The notes beneath the pieces are model-generated. The model made no database searches. It was not told the origin of the DNA and saw only the letters and a list, made by a program, of their open reading frames with translations. A DNA stretch of 64,000 bases, taken from NCBI RefSeq assembly GCF_901933205.1, contig NC_044573.1, forward strand, positions 87,006,546-87,070,545, written 5' to 3'. The translations under genes and the position numbers were made by a program. This DNA is from Camarhynchus parvulus. Taxonomy: Eukaryota > Chordata > Aves > Passeriformes > Thraupidae. Positions 1 to 13,092 of this stretch are shown here, piece by piece (positions within the stretch are counted from its first letter, which is position 1; every line of letters begins with the position of its first letter).

Positions 1-3000
1 ACATATATATGTGTGCTACACATATATATTGTGAACAGTCCTGTCAGAATCAACTCAGCTTCCTGGAGCCTGGAGGTGTCAGAGAATGGTGCCTGGAGCA
101 GTGATGCACAGTAATTGTGTTTGCAATGGAGATTACCATTGTAATGTTATGCCCACTGAAGTTCACAAACCTTTGGAAAAAGAGATTCCTTAGCAGGAAA
201 TGGTTCAAAGAAATGGCACTTCTCATTTTTACTGAGAAGTTAGAAAGAAAGAGTAAAGAACATAAAGCCTGAAGACATTCAGAAGTTATACACAGTAACA
301 CACTACCAGTATGGTGTTAGATCTCCCAACAGACCACATCTCCTGAACTCTTTCTTCCTGTTCCCTGCTGATGTGCTGGCAGCACTGAGGGCAAATAGAT
401 GCTGCACCTGAGCCAAGCAGCTGTGTCCTTACACGGTTACCATATGAAAATGTCTCTCTGGCCTCCTTCACAGAGTGCTGCGCTCCAGGTCCAATCTCCA
501 TGAGCCTCTTGGGAGATGTAGGCCAGATGCATCAGCCCCACTGTCCACAGATGAGCTGCAAAAGTAAAATGGAGAAGCATATTCAGCCTTTAGCAGAAAA
601 ATCGGGAAAGAGTGGCAGAAAAGGAAATTTAGACATTTTGCAAGAAGAATCCAGCCAAAAGTATATTTGGAAGAAGATTACAGAGAAGAAGAAAAATTAC
701 ATTTCTTGGCATGTTTAAAATCAGACATGATAGTTTTACTGATAAAAATACTTCTGAGGAGCAATCCTACACTGCTGGAATGTGACAAGAAGACCAGGTA
801 ATTTATTATCATTTGCATATTCTTTGACACTAATTTGGGCTACTTCAAACAAATTTTAGGCATCAACAAAATCTGTTGCTCATTCTGAGACTGCAAATAA
901 GAACAGAACTTACCAGCCTGAGCCTCTGAAGACCCATTTGCTGATATAGAGAAGGTGTTTCTTTCTGAAAGCTACAGTGGCTGCTAAGCTTACATCATTA
1001 CATGAAAACCAGATATTTATAAAAAATATATTAGAAAATAATTACTGCTGTTGCTAAATGTGTGGGAAACTCAGCTGCACATGTATTTCCATATCCTGTT
1101 TGAACAGGACCCATATGGGGCTTCAAGAATCAGGTAAAAGGTGGTAAAGGGATTGAAAGTAATAACTTTGACTGTCCTTATGTTCCACTGTCTTTAGATG
1201 ACTTTTTGTCCTTAAGGACACTGTACAAGTGACAAGTGCAATCTTCCCTAATAAAGCTCAATCTGCTACAAATGGCTGGTTGCAAGGGCATGATAGAGGT
1301 GTATGAATCAGACAGACCCAGAATCAGACAAGTTCAGATGAATGGCCAAGAGCAACCAGAACAAATGATCCACTTCTCAGTTCTCATTTTTAGAAGTCTG
1401 CTCTTTCAGCAGCAGCTGATGGCTGGTGGCAAATAAATCTGCTTGTGTCATGCAGATCCTTCCCAATTGTTTTCCTTTCTCTTAAATAGAGCTAATTTCA
1501 CATTCATCCTAGATTTTCTAAGAAAAGAGCAGTATTTACATTAAATTGTCTTCAATGCATATAATAATATTGTATAAATAGCTCAAGTGCAAGGTGAGTT
1601 CTCATTAAAGTATTAGAGCCTGCCCAAAGTTTTGTGGCAGCCTACATTAGAGCACGTGGCAAGTCAAAACATTTTTTCCTTGTGCTTGGTTTGCTCTGCA
1701 TTTGCATTCCTACCTCAAATACACCAAGTGCCTAGGGCTTTCCTCCATTGATGAGGACTCTTCAGCCATTTTAAGGATTTCTGTGGTCTCTGGAGACTTC
1801 CTACTTGAGGCTAGAAGTGAGAAAGCAGATATGAATTCCACATTCAAACCTGGGGGTTGAGAGGTAGCTAAACTATGGTGCAATTTCCTACTGTGTGAGT
1901 AAGAGAGGCTGGGCAGAATATTCAAACCCAGCCTGTGGCTGCTGCTGCTGCAGTGTAAAGCTTATATAGGCTTAGTGCCACTGCAGTGTTCCCCAGAAAA
2001 GGACATTTCATCTGTCAAAGAGATCATCTATTAGAAAGCAGGTGAATTTGGCTTTATTTTTACATTGGCATGGAAGATAAGGAAGTTTCATTTTCCACCT
2101 GTGTCTGATGACAGAGGGATGTTTGTTCAGGAAAAAAATGTAAAGATCAGATAGAGCTGACAGCAATTATATCCAAAGCTATTGTAACCCGCCTGTGTAA
2201 TAAAATTATTTTCTTTACATTCTTCCTTTTTGTTATTTCTGTTCACCACAGAAAAATAGAAATAATAATTTTAAAGACATTTTGAAAAGTAAGAAAAAAA
2301 TTAAAAGAAATTTTTGTTGGAAATTGTTTCAAGAATTTACTTCTGCTGAAATATTAAAATCCCAATTGTGAAGGGAAGTGGAGGTGAGAGAAGTCAGATT
2401 TCAGCTGCTGAGATCTGAAACTATTTCCATGTTTTGAGTAAAACATGAAAATACAGATATTCAGGCAGGTTTTTTTTAACTATCTTCAAAATTCAACAAG
2501 TCTTTCAAATAGGTCTACAGTAATATCAGGATTTTATTTTAATTTATTTTCTTGAAGAAGAGAGTTATTATTGATCACAGCTTGTAAGATCTCCATGTAT
2601 AAAGCATTTTTCATGTTCTTCCATATAAGTAAATATTTTAGACTACTGGAGGAGTTTTGTAACTTCTTATTTCTCCTCTATTTCTAAAATGAGATGGATA
2701 TAAAGCATCTAAGTCAACACAGTCAAGCATACATGTTCCAAAAAATGATTGTAGTTTTCATTAGGAGTAAGAAAATCAGGTGCAGTAATTTCTGATTAAT
2801 ATTCAACTTGATAGGTGTAACTTATCTGAAATTTTGCTAAAATATGCCAACTGGTTTTCTTGTCAAGTTACTGAGCATATAAAAAGGAATTACAAAGTCA
2901 AAAGTAACTCTGGATGCTCACTTATAACATTTTAAAGATGATTATATCACAGAGGCTGACAAATCAACATGAAGAAAAGTTCATAATTTTCCAACCATCT

Positions 3001-4299
3001 GCTCTGTGTTACCCCTGCCATAAAAAGTACTCTAACCACAAAAGTCTGGATAAACTGTCTCTGATTACTTCCCACAGGTGAGATTTACAGGATCTGCATG
3101 TAATAGGCACACCCATTTTTTTCTCCATGAGCAGTGCCATTAGGAGATTATTTCAGGAAAAAGCAAGCTCAAAATTATTTTTAACAGAAACACAGTATTT
3201 TTATCAGAAATGAATGAGCTGTCCTCCTTATCCACTAACAACTGAGTACTTTCTTGAGGAACAGTTGGTCTTAAAAATAATTATACGAGTTTGGGATATA
3301 TGATCTTGACAAACAGAGCAGACAAGTACAAATTAAAAGAAAAACCAAACAAAAAAACCCAACAATGTGCAGAATCAATTTGCACTTTGTTGCAGTTTTT
3401 CCAAAGTATTTGTAGCAAATTGGGAGCAGTACTGCACTAACATGTAACATGTTTTCTTTGTTTCAAGGAAGGTACAGCCCTAATGGAGCACATCAAAACA
3501 TAGGATGAAAGGCCAAACTAAGTAAAGTTGTGAGACAGTACTGTGGGTTATAAAGAGAGCTAGCTTGGAGATCTGTGTTTGGGGACAGCAGAGTGAGAGA
3601 GAAGAGGACCTGATAGATGAAAGCAGGAAAGATGTCTAGCAGGATAGGAGGAAGGAAGCAAAGCAGATAAAAGAAGCAGGAAAATTAAAGGATTGGGAAG
3701 AACAAAAAACAAGAGAAGAAAGATAAAAGCAGGGGCGAGGTGATGAGATACGCAAAATTCTACTCAGACACTTATAAAATTAAAAACACACCCTGATGTG
3801 TACAAAACTTAGCCACACCTTCTTTTCACACACAGATCACTTACACTACCTGATAGTCCCGTAGATATGCACTCCATTTCACTAATATAAAGGCATATAA
3901 AATCCGCATCCAATTGCCTTTCAGTCTAAATCAGATACAACGCTCAGCTGAGCAGCAATTTATATACACACTGAAATTATTAACATCAGACATCACATTG
4001 ATTATTAGCAGGGCTTTTCACTGTCCTGAAGCTTGGTATGTAAATAACTACAGGTTGAGACCTCTAATGTGTGTGCTTCCCACTTTATTTCCAGTTTCAT
4101 GCTATTACTAAGAACCTAGCTGTCATAAAAAAATGTAAGAGCGCAGGGCTGGTACACAGCATGACAAGTGTCATCCTGTGGGATCTTTGGGTAGTTAGAA
4201 AAGTGCTGTGATAAAGTTACAGAGTGGTGTTTGAGAGGCACTGGTTTCATGTACATTCAAGGCTGCAGATATTAATGTTAGGGTAAGAGTTTTCTTTGT
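1..4299. other. AT-rich intergenic DNA, no gene recognised
   Basis: I find no coding exon, RNA gene or recognisable repeat here. The longest open frames are about 70-85 codons, overlap one another on both strands and resemble no protein family I know, as expected by chance in AT-rich DNA. On the basis of general amniote gene order I expect the neighbour on this side of FAM83B to be TINAG, but nothing in this stretch shows a TINAG exon. Confidence 0.6.
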
Positions 4300-4962
4300 G
4301 GTTTAGTAGTCAAACCCATCTTGCTCTGAGAGTCAAATGGTGCCAGGATACCAACAGGAAAGAAATCCCAACAGTGGACTTGGAAACTGTGGAGACACCT
4401 CATAGCATTAGCTTCCTGTATTGAGTGGATCCTGAGAGGAGGCTGTGACCCTTGGGAAGCCTGTGGAGAAAGGAGCTCACGCTGGAGCAGCCCGTTCCTG
4501 AGGGACTGCACCCTATGGGAATGACCCATGCTGAAGCAGTTTGAGGGAGCCTGTTGTCTGTGAGATTGGAGAGTCTATCACCTGTGAGAGGGACCCCACA
4601 CTGGAGTGGGGGAAGGATGCATCTCCCCGAGCAGCAGCAGAAACAACCTGGGATGAACTGACCATAACCCCCATTCCCTGTCTCCCTGCACTGCTGGGGG
4701 AGGAGGTCAAGCTGGGAAGAACGGAGAGGTGGGGAAGGTGTTTTTAAAGTTTTATTTTACTTCTAATTATCCTGCTCTGATTTTGTTAGTAATACATTCA
4801 ATTAATATCTCTAATTTGAGCCTGTTTTGGCTGTGGCAGTATTTGGAGAGTGATGTCTCCTTATCTCAAATCATGAGCCCTTCATTATATTTTCTCTCCC
4901 CCGTCCAGTTGCACAGGGGAGTGACAGAGAGGCTTTGGGTCCAGCCAGGATCACCCACTTCC
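4300..4962 (+). mobile_element. ERVL-like avian solo LTR, diverged
   Basis: The stretch matches, by recognition only, a common avian LTR family. It has repeated 'ctggagcag' and 'cctgagggactgcaccc' style blocks (4460-4520), then 'gatgaactgaccataaccccc' like sequence near 4650, a purine-rich stretch near 4690-4735, and an AT-rich segment with a degraded polyadenylation region (4760-4810). It closes with 'gggtccagccaggatcaccca' like sequence near 4940-4958. In this family that end is the 3' terminus of the LTR, which gives + orientation. No internal gag or pol sequence is seen on either side. The 5' boundary is uncertain by about 100 bases and I could not find a convincing target-site duplication, so it is an old, eroded copy. 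Confidence 0.68.
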
Positions 4963-7900
4963 TCATGAGGGGAGACAGAAGGGCAGGCACTGAGCTCTTC
5001 TCTCTGGTGACCAGTGACAGGATCCAATTTTGGGGGAATTCAACTACTAGAAGAAGTAGCCTTGAGCAAGAATTCACCATCCTGGCTGTGTGGATGTGCA
5101 GCAAAATATGAAAAGGGACTTGAAAGCTTACATAAATATGTGTGGTCAATGTTGACACAAGCACACATTCAAGTGGGTGTACACAGTCATCTAAGCAGAG
5201 AGACATACATGTAGATAGAATGGTTGAAAGGGGGAGTCATAGCTGCAACTAAGAACCTACACATTTTAATCCTAGGAGCATTTAATCAGATGCTTACAGC
5301 TTCAAGACCTCCATTTGCAGCAATAGTGCAAATATTGTTTGCAGCAGGGCGATCTCACACTGCGAACATTTTTCCTGATCTACTCTATCTGTGAAATCCA
5401 ATAGGTAATATCTCTCCCAAAAGATTCCTATCTCATTCAAAATACCTATTTTGTGGCTCCCAGAATAAGGAAAATAAAATGTTAATAGAGACAGCTTCTC
5501 ACACTTTGACATATTCCATGGGTCTTGATCAAAACGTACAGTGTATAATTAATCTAATAAATCCTGTCACACTTGACCTGGGTTTGCACTTCTCTCCAAG
5601 ACATACACATACAGCACTATCCTCAATATTACTGTCCTGCTGACTCACTACCAAATAAAATTATCCTGCTGGATGAGTCTGCACAGGTGAGGTGAGGGTA
5701 GATGGTTAGTTGTTCCAGCCTTACGGACCCTTGACTCATTTCCAGACATTTTGCTACAGGGAGGGCTTAAAATGGGGTCAGTCTGGTTTATGTCTTTCAT
5801 GCACTGAAAATAAGCATGTTAAAAGCGTCAGGGCTCCGTACTGTTACAATGTCTTCCTCAGCTTTAGAACTTTTCTAGCAATTGTAGAGGGGTGTCTATC
5901 ACACTGATTAAAAGTACTGTCAAGCTGCTACTTCCCTTCATGGTGTGCATCCACTCAGGTACCACAACACCAGTGGCAAGGGACATAACATCACATCCTT
6001 GTTCTCTCTCCTATCCCAGATTTTTACAAGCAGTTTGGCAGGATTAGAAGTGATGGTGACTAAGTTCTCTTTAACTGGCCAGAATAAGAGTTGTGGCAGT
6101 AGACATTGAGAAGAGCAGAAGCAAAAGGACTCTTATTTTAACCAGTGTCATATACTGGTTCCATTGGACAGCCTCATTGCTTATTTGGAAGGTTTGATTA
6201 TGACCATGATACCTATTTGGAGATCAAGGAAAAACACATGGGAGATAATTCTTCTCCAAGCAAGTAGAAGATGCAGAACCACGAGATGTCTGTTCCAGAA
6301 ACTGCAAAACTGGTCTAACGACCGAACACAGTGAAGAATTTGATTCTAGAAAGTAGAAAGGGAGTGCTTTCATTCTAACAGTTCTAAAAATGCCTTAATA
6401 AAAGTTCAAAAGTGAGTTAGGTCAATTTCAGATTCAGACAGTTGCTCCTCTTTGAGGAAATAATTTCCTGAAGGCTTTGTGGTACCTTTTTAGTGAATGG
6501 TTGCAGTACTGAAAATGACAAATACATCTAAAAACCATTGGCACTGCAGCCTGCACTGTCATCCTGCACGTTCAACAGGCTTCATGTAAATGCCTGACAA
6601 CAGAGATTTATAGGTTTCTTTTAAGTAGTGTTTTACCATCTCTCATTACCCATCTCTTCTCTGTGCTCTGTCAGAAGATTTGACTAGCATTGCATCATCT
6701 TGCTCAAGTAGCATCATGTCATTGGGTTAGTATCTGGAATAGCATGTGCATTAAAAGCTGCATAAAAGGCTAATAAATAAAATTATGCTGTCCATAGCAA
6801 AACAGTGTTCACTTTAACATGCTGTTAAAATGTTCTTGTTTATGTGCCACATCATAAGATCTGTGGTTTCAGCAGAGGTCACTTACTGCTGGAATTCAGT
6901 ATTTTTTACTTTTTTGTACCCTTGTTTTTGAACCAAAAGTTCAATTGGGTTAACTGGTATCACAGAGTCTCAGTATATTTTAGCTACTGTACAGTTCTGC
7001 AATTCTCATTTTATTTTTAGTTGAACTTTATGGCTTTTAGCTTTCAAGGCCAGAATTAGAGGTATATTAAGCAGGCCTATATAATACAATTCACAGGGGA
7101 AAAACTGTGATACAGAGGATTTAAAATAAAAGAACCTGACAGACAACATTTGTTTACCTGGTATATGCAATTTCTATTTAACTCATGTTCTACTTTAATA
7201 ACATATGAGAATGTCATGCTTCCTCTTTCATGTACAGAACAATTGTTATAAATGTAGATATTTGACAATTTACTTTTAGAAAAAATATTTATATAGGTGA
7301 AATTATATCTCAGTCAAAAAACTATAGTTTAAATTTAGTTTAATTTTCAGTTTATTATCAGTGTGTTTAACTTTTCTGCAAAATTTTAGTATTTTTTAAG
7401 ATGAAGAATTTTGTGGTTTTGGAGGCACTTGTTTTCTTCAACTCATTGGTGAAGGCATTTTAAATCTTTACTACTGTCTATGTTTGACTATAAGGCTGCC
7501 CTAAAATATTCTGCTTCTATATTAAGTAAGATTTCTTTTCCTGATTGGAGTGACTTATACAATATCTCATAAAAATTGTAATGTGTCCTGGAAGCCCTTG
7601 TTCACAACTATGAAGTTGTTAGTATTCAATTGATGTTACTGAAGTTAAACTTCCTGTTGTTTGTTCATGAATTATTACCCTGTTGTCTCCCTGGCATTAG
7701 TGGCTGCAAGACAGAATTTCAGGTTAGGAATATATTTACACTGCTGTTTTGTTTTTTTTTTTGTGACTAAATGTTGCTGAGGAAGGCTGCAAAATCCACC
7801 AGGGAAGCTGAACAAATAGTTTAGAAGTGAACAAAGACACACTGCTTCATGCTGCTGCCCTGCACTGTGAGGAGCTGAGTGCCAATACCCATGTCACAAT

Positions 7901-10900
7901 GTAAAACTGGCTTAGGTAGGGCTTCGAGTCTGCAGCCAGCCTCCCGAGGGTGCATGGCAGATCCACCCTTGGAGGAGTACAAATTATTCAGGATCCAACT
8001 TGCAGGTGAGCTTGGTGAAGTAACAAATGACCCCAGTGCAACAGCAACAGGCCCCTGAGACCACAGCTTCTCAAACAGCAGTCAAGGGTCACCAAAAGAA
8101 AAGAAGCAGAGGAAGCATTAGGCCATTTCACAGGTGTTAGACGGAAATTGCAAATCCCTACATACTGACAACCAAACCAGCCAGTTATTTATATGACCTA
8201 ACTGCACTGAGCTCAATCTGACATTGATGCTCAGATTACTAGTGTTCAATAGATCTCAGCTAGTATTCCAAATAATTTATTACTTTAGTTTAATCAGTGG
8301 ATTAAACAATTCCAAAAAAAAAATATTCTATTTACATTGCCAACCATTTGCAATCATAGTTTATAAGGACCTTATTAGAGTCAGCCATCTCTGTGACTTT
8401 GATGAGCATCTACCTTCCTCCTTGACCTGTAATATTAAAAAATATTGTAATTGGGAATTACATTCTTTTTCTGAAAAAATATTTAACAGAGATTTTTCTT
8501 CTTGCTTATTTCATACTACCGAAAGCAAAAAACTTAGAAAGCATGGATGGTCATTTCAGAGGCCAAGGAAAATGGTAGCTAGCTGTTTTCTGATTTCAGA
8601 GAAAACCTATGCCAAGTGTTGTCTGTGCCAACTTTATATAATTCCATCAAACAGCAGTGTCAACTGGGAAACACTGACTGCCAGAAGTATACTTTCCCTG
8701 TTCTTTACTTCATAGAAATTTCACTTGCAAATTAAATCTATTTCTTAATGGATTAGCAGCATCCAAACACAATTTTAGCCTAATGCATGCAGTGAAAGCC
8801 AAGTGCATTACTGACAATTTAAACCTCAAACAAAGTCTTTTAGCCTCACACTGTCATTGAAGCGTTCACTGATTTACCTTTGTAGATATATGAAATCTCA
8901 CTCATTTATTATATCTAAAACAAAATGTCTTTTCACATCCCATCAAAGTGTCAGCAAAGAGCACTTCCTATCACTTTTATCACCATTTATAAAAATGGTT
9001 CTAAACTCCCAAAGACATCTAACAGCCTTTGGACAATTTGTTTTTCAAATACTTTAGGCTTTGACCAATATCCTTGAGCTTAAACAGGCTGCGAATTTAG
9101 ACGTGTTTCTTCCACCTTAAACTGAGTTTGTTTCTTGGTTTGCAATGTTGGGCAAAATGGAATTTAAGGCTTCCCAGTATTTACACAGGAGAGCACAAGC
9201 TGGGGAACAAGTGAGGCTTTGATTTCACCATTCCTGATACCAGCCATGCATGACCACATCCCTGAACAAGACAGACTCGTCCTGGGTCACACAGGGGTGC
9301 ACAATCAGACTGCAGAGGATGAATGGGCAGGCAGCCACAAGATATTGTGCACCAATTTGATGCCAGCTACAGAGAGACAGATGATAACTTAGGGTGAATT
9401 AAATTCCATACATCATGGGATCTATTTATCAAATACTAGTGTCTTTTCATTTCTATATCATCATGGTCAACTAAAGCAAAGTTCCACAAATCTCTGCTCT
9501 TAAGAACAGCCCTTATTTGCATTAACTTAACTTGAAGTTCATGGAAATGCTCACCTTGCTTAGGCAGGTAATGTCTTTATATCCTTGCGACCTTGAGAAC
9601 TAGAGAAACAAAAAAAAAATCAATTTTTTTATTTTCAAAATAACAAATAGCAGCACTTCAGCACTGCAAAATCATCACAAACAAATATTTGAATAAATGT
9701 AAAACATTTATGTAATATTTGAAATTCATTTTATTTGCAGCCCTCTTTCAGCTTTTACCAGTACTGGTGTAAATCAGAGTATCTGCCCAAAGTGGGATAA
9801 AAATAAGTTTCTTTTTAATGTGCACTGAGACTTTGAACCATTTTCCAAAACTCCTGATTTCCCAAAGAGTTCATTTCACAATAGGAAAGGCTATATGGAT
9901 AATGGGCAAAGTCAGTGACTGAATATAGTACCAGCTGGTTATCTGCTGACACTTACAAACAGGCTCAGAGTTGGTGGAGATAATCAATTGCTGTTAATGA
10001 ATTAAGTTATTATTTAGTTATAAGTTAAGCAGCCAACAAAAAGGCTTGATACTGGTGCTGAATGCCCAAACCTGCTGGCAATACAAAATGCTTCAACAAG
10101 CCTGTGCTTGGCAGTTGGTGAGCTAAGCTTTCTGTCAACACATTGAGAATGTAATGGTATTACATAGCTACAGATCTGTACAGTCTCATTTTAACTACAA
10201 AAACCTGTGCTACAGTATATCTCAGAGACCAGACACAAGTGCAGAAATTTAAAGCAGCTGACCAAGAAAGGGAAGCATTCATATAGAAATTAAATCTTTA
10301 TCATTTTACTAACTAATGCCCAGTCAAAAGGCTTTGCAAAAGGATTGCAATAATCAGCCCAGATCTCCAGGACTGAGAAAAATTGACCGCACAGTGGTGG
10401 CTCCAGTGGCTATAAATGTTTTTTCAAGTTTTATCTTGTTAAAAAATAAATTTTCTTTGGCAAAATGATTAAGAGTAGGTCAATGTTAAGTTCCAACAGC
10501 CTAATATTCCAGAAATGAACTCCAAGTTCCAGCATGTCCTATATGTCAAAAACCAGGACACAATTAGTGTTTCTGACCCTGGCAAGGCATCAAGGTAGTT
10601 CTGATGGCTGCAAAAGATTCAACAGGCAACAGTCACCAATCACACCAAATTATTCTGGTATTTTAAACAAGGTACAAGGAATAGATATGTCATTATGTGT
10701 CTAATAAATAGTATGACATTCCCTTTTATTAAAAAGACCATCCTTGAAAGAAAGTAAGGCAGCAAAGTCCTTCATCCTGCTTTTCCTGAGGTGGTGTGCT
10801 TCAAGATAGCCCCGGTCCTGGTAAGCTGTCAAAAGCATCATGTAGTCAAGAGTATTTGGAGAAGAAACAAATAAAACTAGGATTATTTTACATAGGAACA

Positions 10901-12521
10901 CAATGTTATTTTGCAAAGATAGAAAGAAAAAGAAATTGTACAAAAGGTTTAAGTCATTGGTAGACATGCTATATATTTACAAAATTTAATGGAAAGTGTG
11001 AGTGAAATAAAAATATGGGAAAAAGTCACAAAACACACGTCTATAAGACCTTTAAAGATGTAAAATAAACATATGGAATGGCAAGATGTAAGAATGACAG
11101 ACATGGATTTAATATGGCTACTAGCACAGAAATCTAAGAAAAAGTAAGGGAAATAAAGGAACGTAAAATTGGTAACACCTGAAAGTGATAAGCCATTTTT
11201 TTAAAGCACCACAGTAGGAAGATGCAGGGCTTCTTACTGCTTTTCTTGACAGGAAATAAAAAAGCTAATAACTGAATGAAAATTCTTTAACTTAAGCTTG
11301 CATTCAGTTCCTGAATTCATGAGATAATTTTTTCTTGGTGTTTTCAGTTGCGAGAGTATGTTGCTATCACTTTTCCTTGTAATAAAATCTTTTGTGTGAA
11401 CAGATCTGCCATAGAAGAGACTGCTGCCAGGTGAATTGTAAAAGCTGCAAAAAGGTATCAGTGTCGTATAGCAGGTTCTATTGCTGTTTACATCTGAAAA
11501 TAATTGAAGCTGTTCATGTGCTAACATAATTAAGGATGTCTGTCTTAAGTTTAGACTAGTTGGACAACAGTTATCAACAGATCATCTTTTTTCAGATCAG
11601 TTATTCTGGTTTCCATTAAAAGTCTCAAAACATTAAAACACAGGCATACTAATTAATTCAGAAAGGATTATCCATTTACCAGTGCATTTCCTTAGCAGGA
11701 ATTTTCCAATATACTGCTTCAATTATTTAAATAAAAACCCCTTAAGTTGGCTTATTTCCACCTTTCATTAGTAGATTTCCCATTCTTTAGTGTCACTACA
11801 CTTTACTACTGAGCCCTTAAAATGTGCCAGCAAGTATCTTATCTATCTACAGATCCTAGATTTTGGGCAGACTTTAAGAATGAGATTATTGCATAAGATG
11901 GAGCCATACATAAGACATATGTAAGGAGCTTGAAGTGGGACACATATTTACTAAAGAAAAATCATTGCAAGAAAATTGCTCTTCAAGAGTCATTCATAAG
12001 GAATAAGAAGCCTTGTTTTTGATTCCTAGAAATAAATGGGTTTTCAAATATCAGAGAGTTACTTTGTAGTATGGCTGAGACCTTTTTTTATCTATCCTAT
12101 GCACAGGTTCTGGTCTTGCTACTAATGTGCTCAACACCAAAAATAAAGGACCTAAGTCCTACTGAGAGAAGAAAGCCTTGACAGGACTCTGGGCACCTGT
12201 AATGGTAGAAAGGGGCATGATTTCTGGGATTGATGGAAGACTGGGAGGCAGGAATACAGATTCTCTGTTGCAACAAAACGGGGTAAACAGAGTGGCATTA
12301 GTCATGATTAGGGTAAGCAGGCACACGTATTTCTGTGGGGAGCCTGCCCTGTTTGCAGAGTTAGACAAGTGAGATGGCTCTCAAACAAGGTAACTATTGC
12401 CATTAAGTTACTGTGTGTGAGCTAATTCATCCCTCTGAAAACTGGGGCTTGTTAGTAGAGGTGTGTCACCATGCCAAAATAAAGACACCACTTACCTGCC
12501 AGCACAGAACTGTGCTTGCAT
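4963..12521. other. AT-rich intergenic DNA, no gene recognised
   Basis: I see no supported gene. The longest frame, 163 codons on the + strand (8224-8715), is AT-driven, has no recognisable domain and no flanking splice or promoter signals that would support it. Slightly GC-richer patches at about 7850-8100 and 9190-9360 could be old unrecognised repeats. Confidence 0.55.
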
Positions 12522-12574
12522 TTCCTGATAGGTACAGCATCATGAGTGCCCTTCCTGATAGGTACAGCATCATG
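12522..12574. repeat. Local tandem duplication, 30-bp period
   Basis: A 23-base segment beginning 'ttcctgataggtacagc' occurs identically at 12522-12544 and 12552-12574, giving a 30-base period and just under two copies. The identity of the copies suggests a young local slippage or duplication event. Confidence 0.9.
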
Positions 12575-12967
12575 TACCCCATTTCAGCTTGAGTGATACT
12601 CCCTTAGTATCTCTAAAACCCACTCCACACAAATGTGTGCCCTAAAGTATCAGAGCATGATCCCCTCCAAAGCCTACAACAGATGTGAAGCACCATTTTC
12701 CTCTTCTGGCAAGGCTCATTTGCAACACTCAGTGTACCCCATCTTTTAGATACAGGGCTAATAAATCCATTTGCTAAACACCCAATCACAGTCTCTCCAG
12801 GCAGAGACACAGCTACAATACTGTTCTCCAAGCTGATCAACTTCAAGTTGATGAATGCTGTGCTTTGAAGATAAAAAGGGTGATAAAAGTATATTGTGCT
12901 TTGAAAATGAAGCATGAAACATTTCATGTTCAGCATCCAAAATTAGGGAATGTTTTTGACAATTCTG

Positions 12968-13092
12968 ACCTTAATCTTTACATGTCTCAATTTCTCAGTT
13001 ATAAAATGAGGGTAATGGTGGCACTTAATTTTGTAGGGAACCACAGATTAAGTAATTTTATGAAGCACTTACATGCCATGGCAAGAGCACAG
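12968..13092 (+). repeat. MIR-like SINE remnant (3' half)
   Basis: The segment reads like the 3' half of an ancient MIR-type tRNA-derived SINE. A 'tctcaatttctcagttataaaatgag' like block corresponds to the conserved 'ctcagtttcctcatctgtaaaatggg' core. It is followed by 'ggtaat', an intervening diverged part and 'tgaagcacttacatgccatggcaagagcac', which resembles the 'aaagcgcttagaacagtgcctggcac' end. This is recognition by eye of a highly diverged element. MIR copies are known but scarce in bird genomes. Confidence 0.5.

Noticed and set aside
8224..8715. 163-codon + strand open frame
   Set aside because: Composition is driven by AT-rich DNA, there is no recognisable domain and no splice, promoter or polyadenylation context.
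12522..12574. Short direct repeats as a CRISPR array
   Set aside because: There are only two copies with a 7-base gap, in a vertebrate genome; this is a local duplication.
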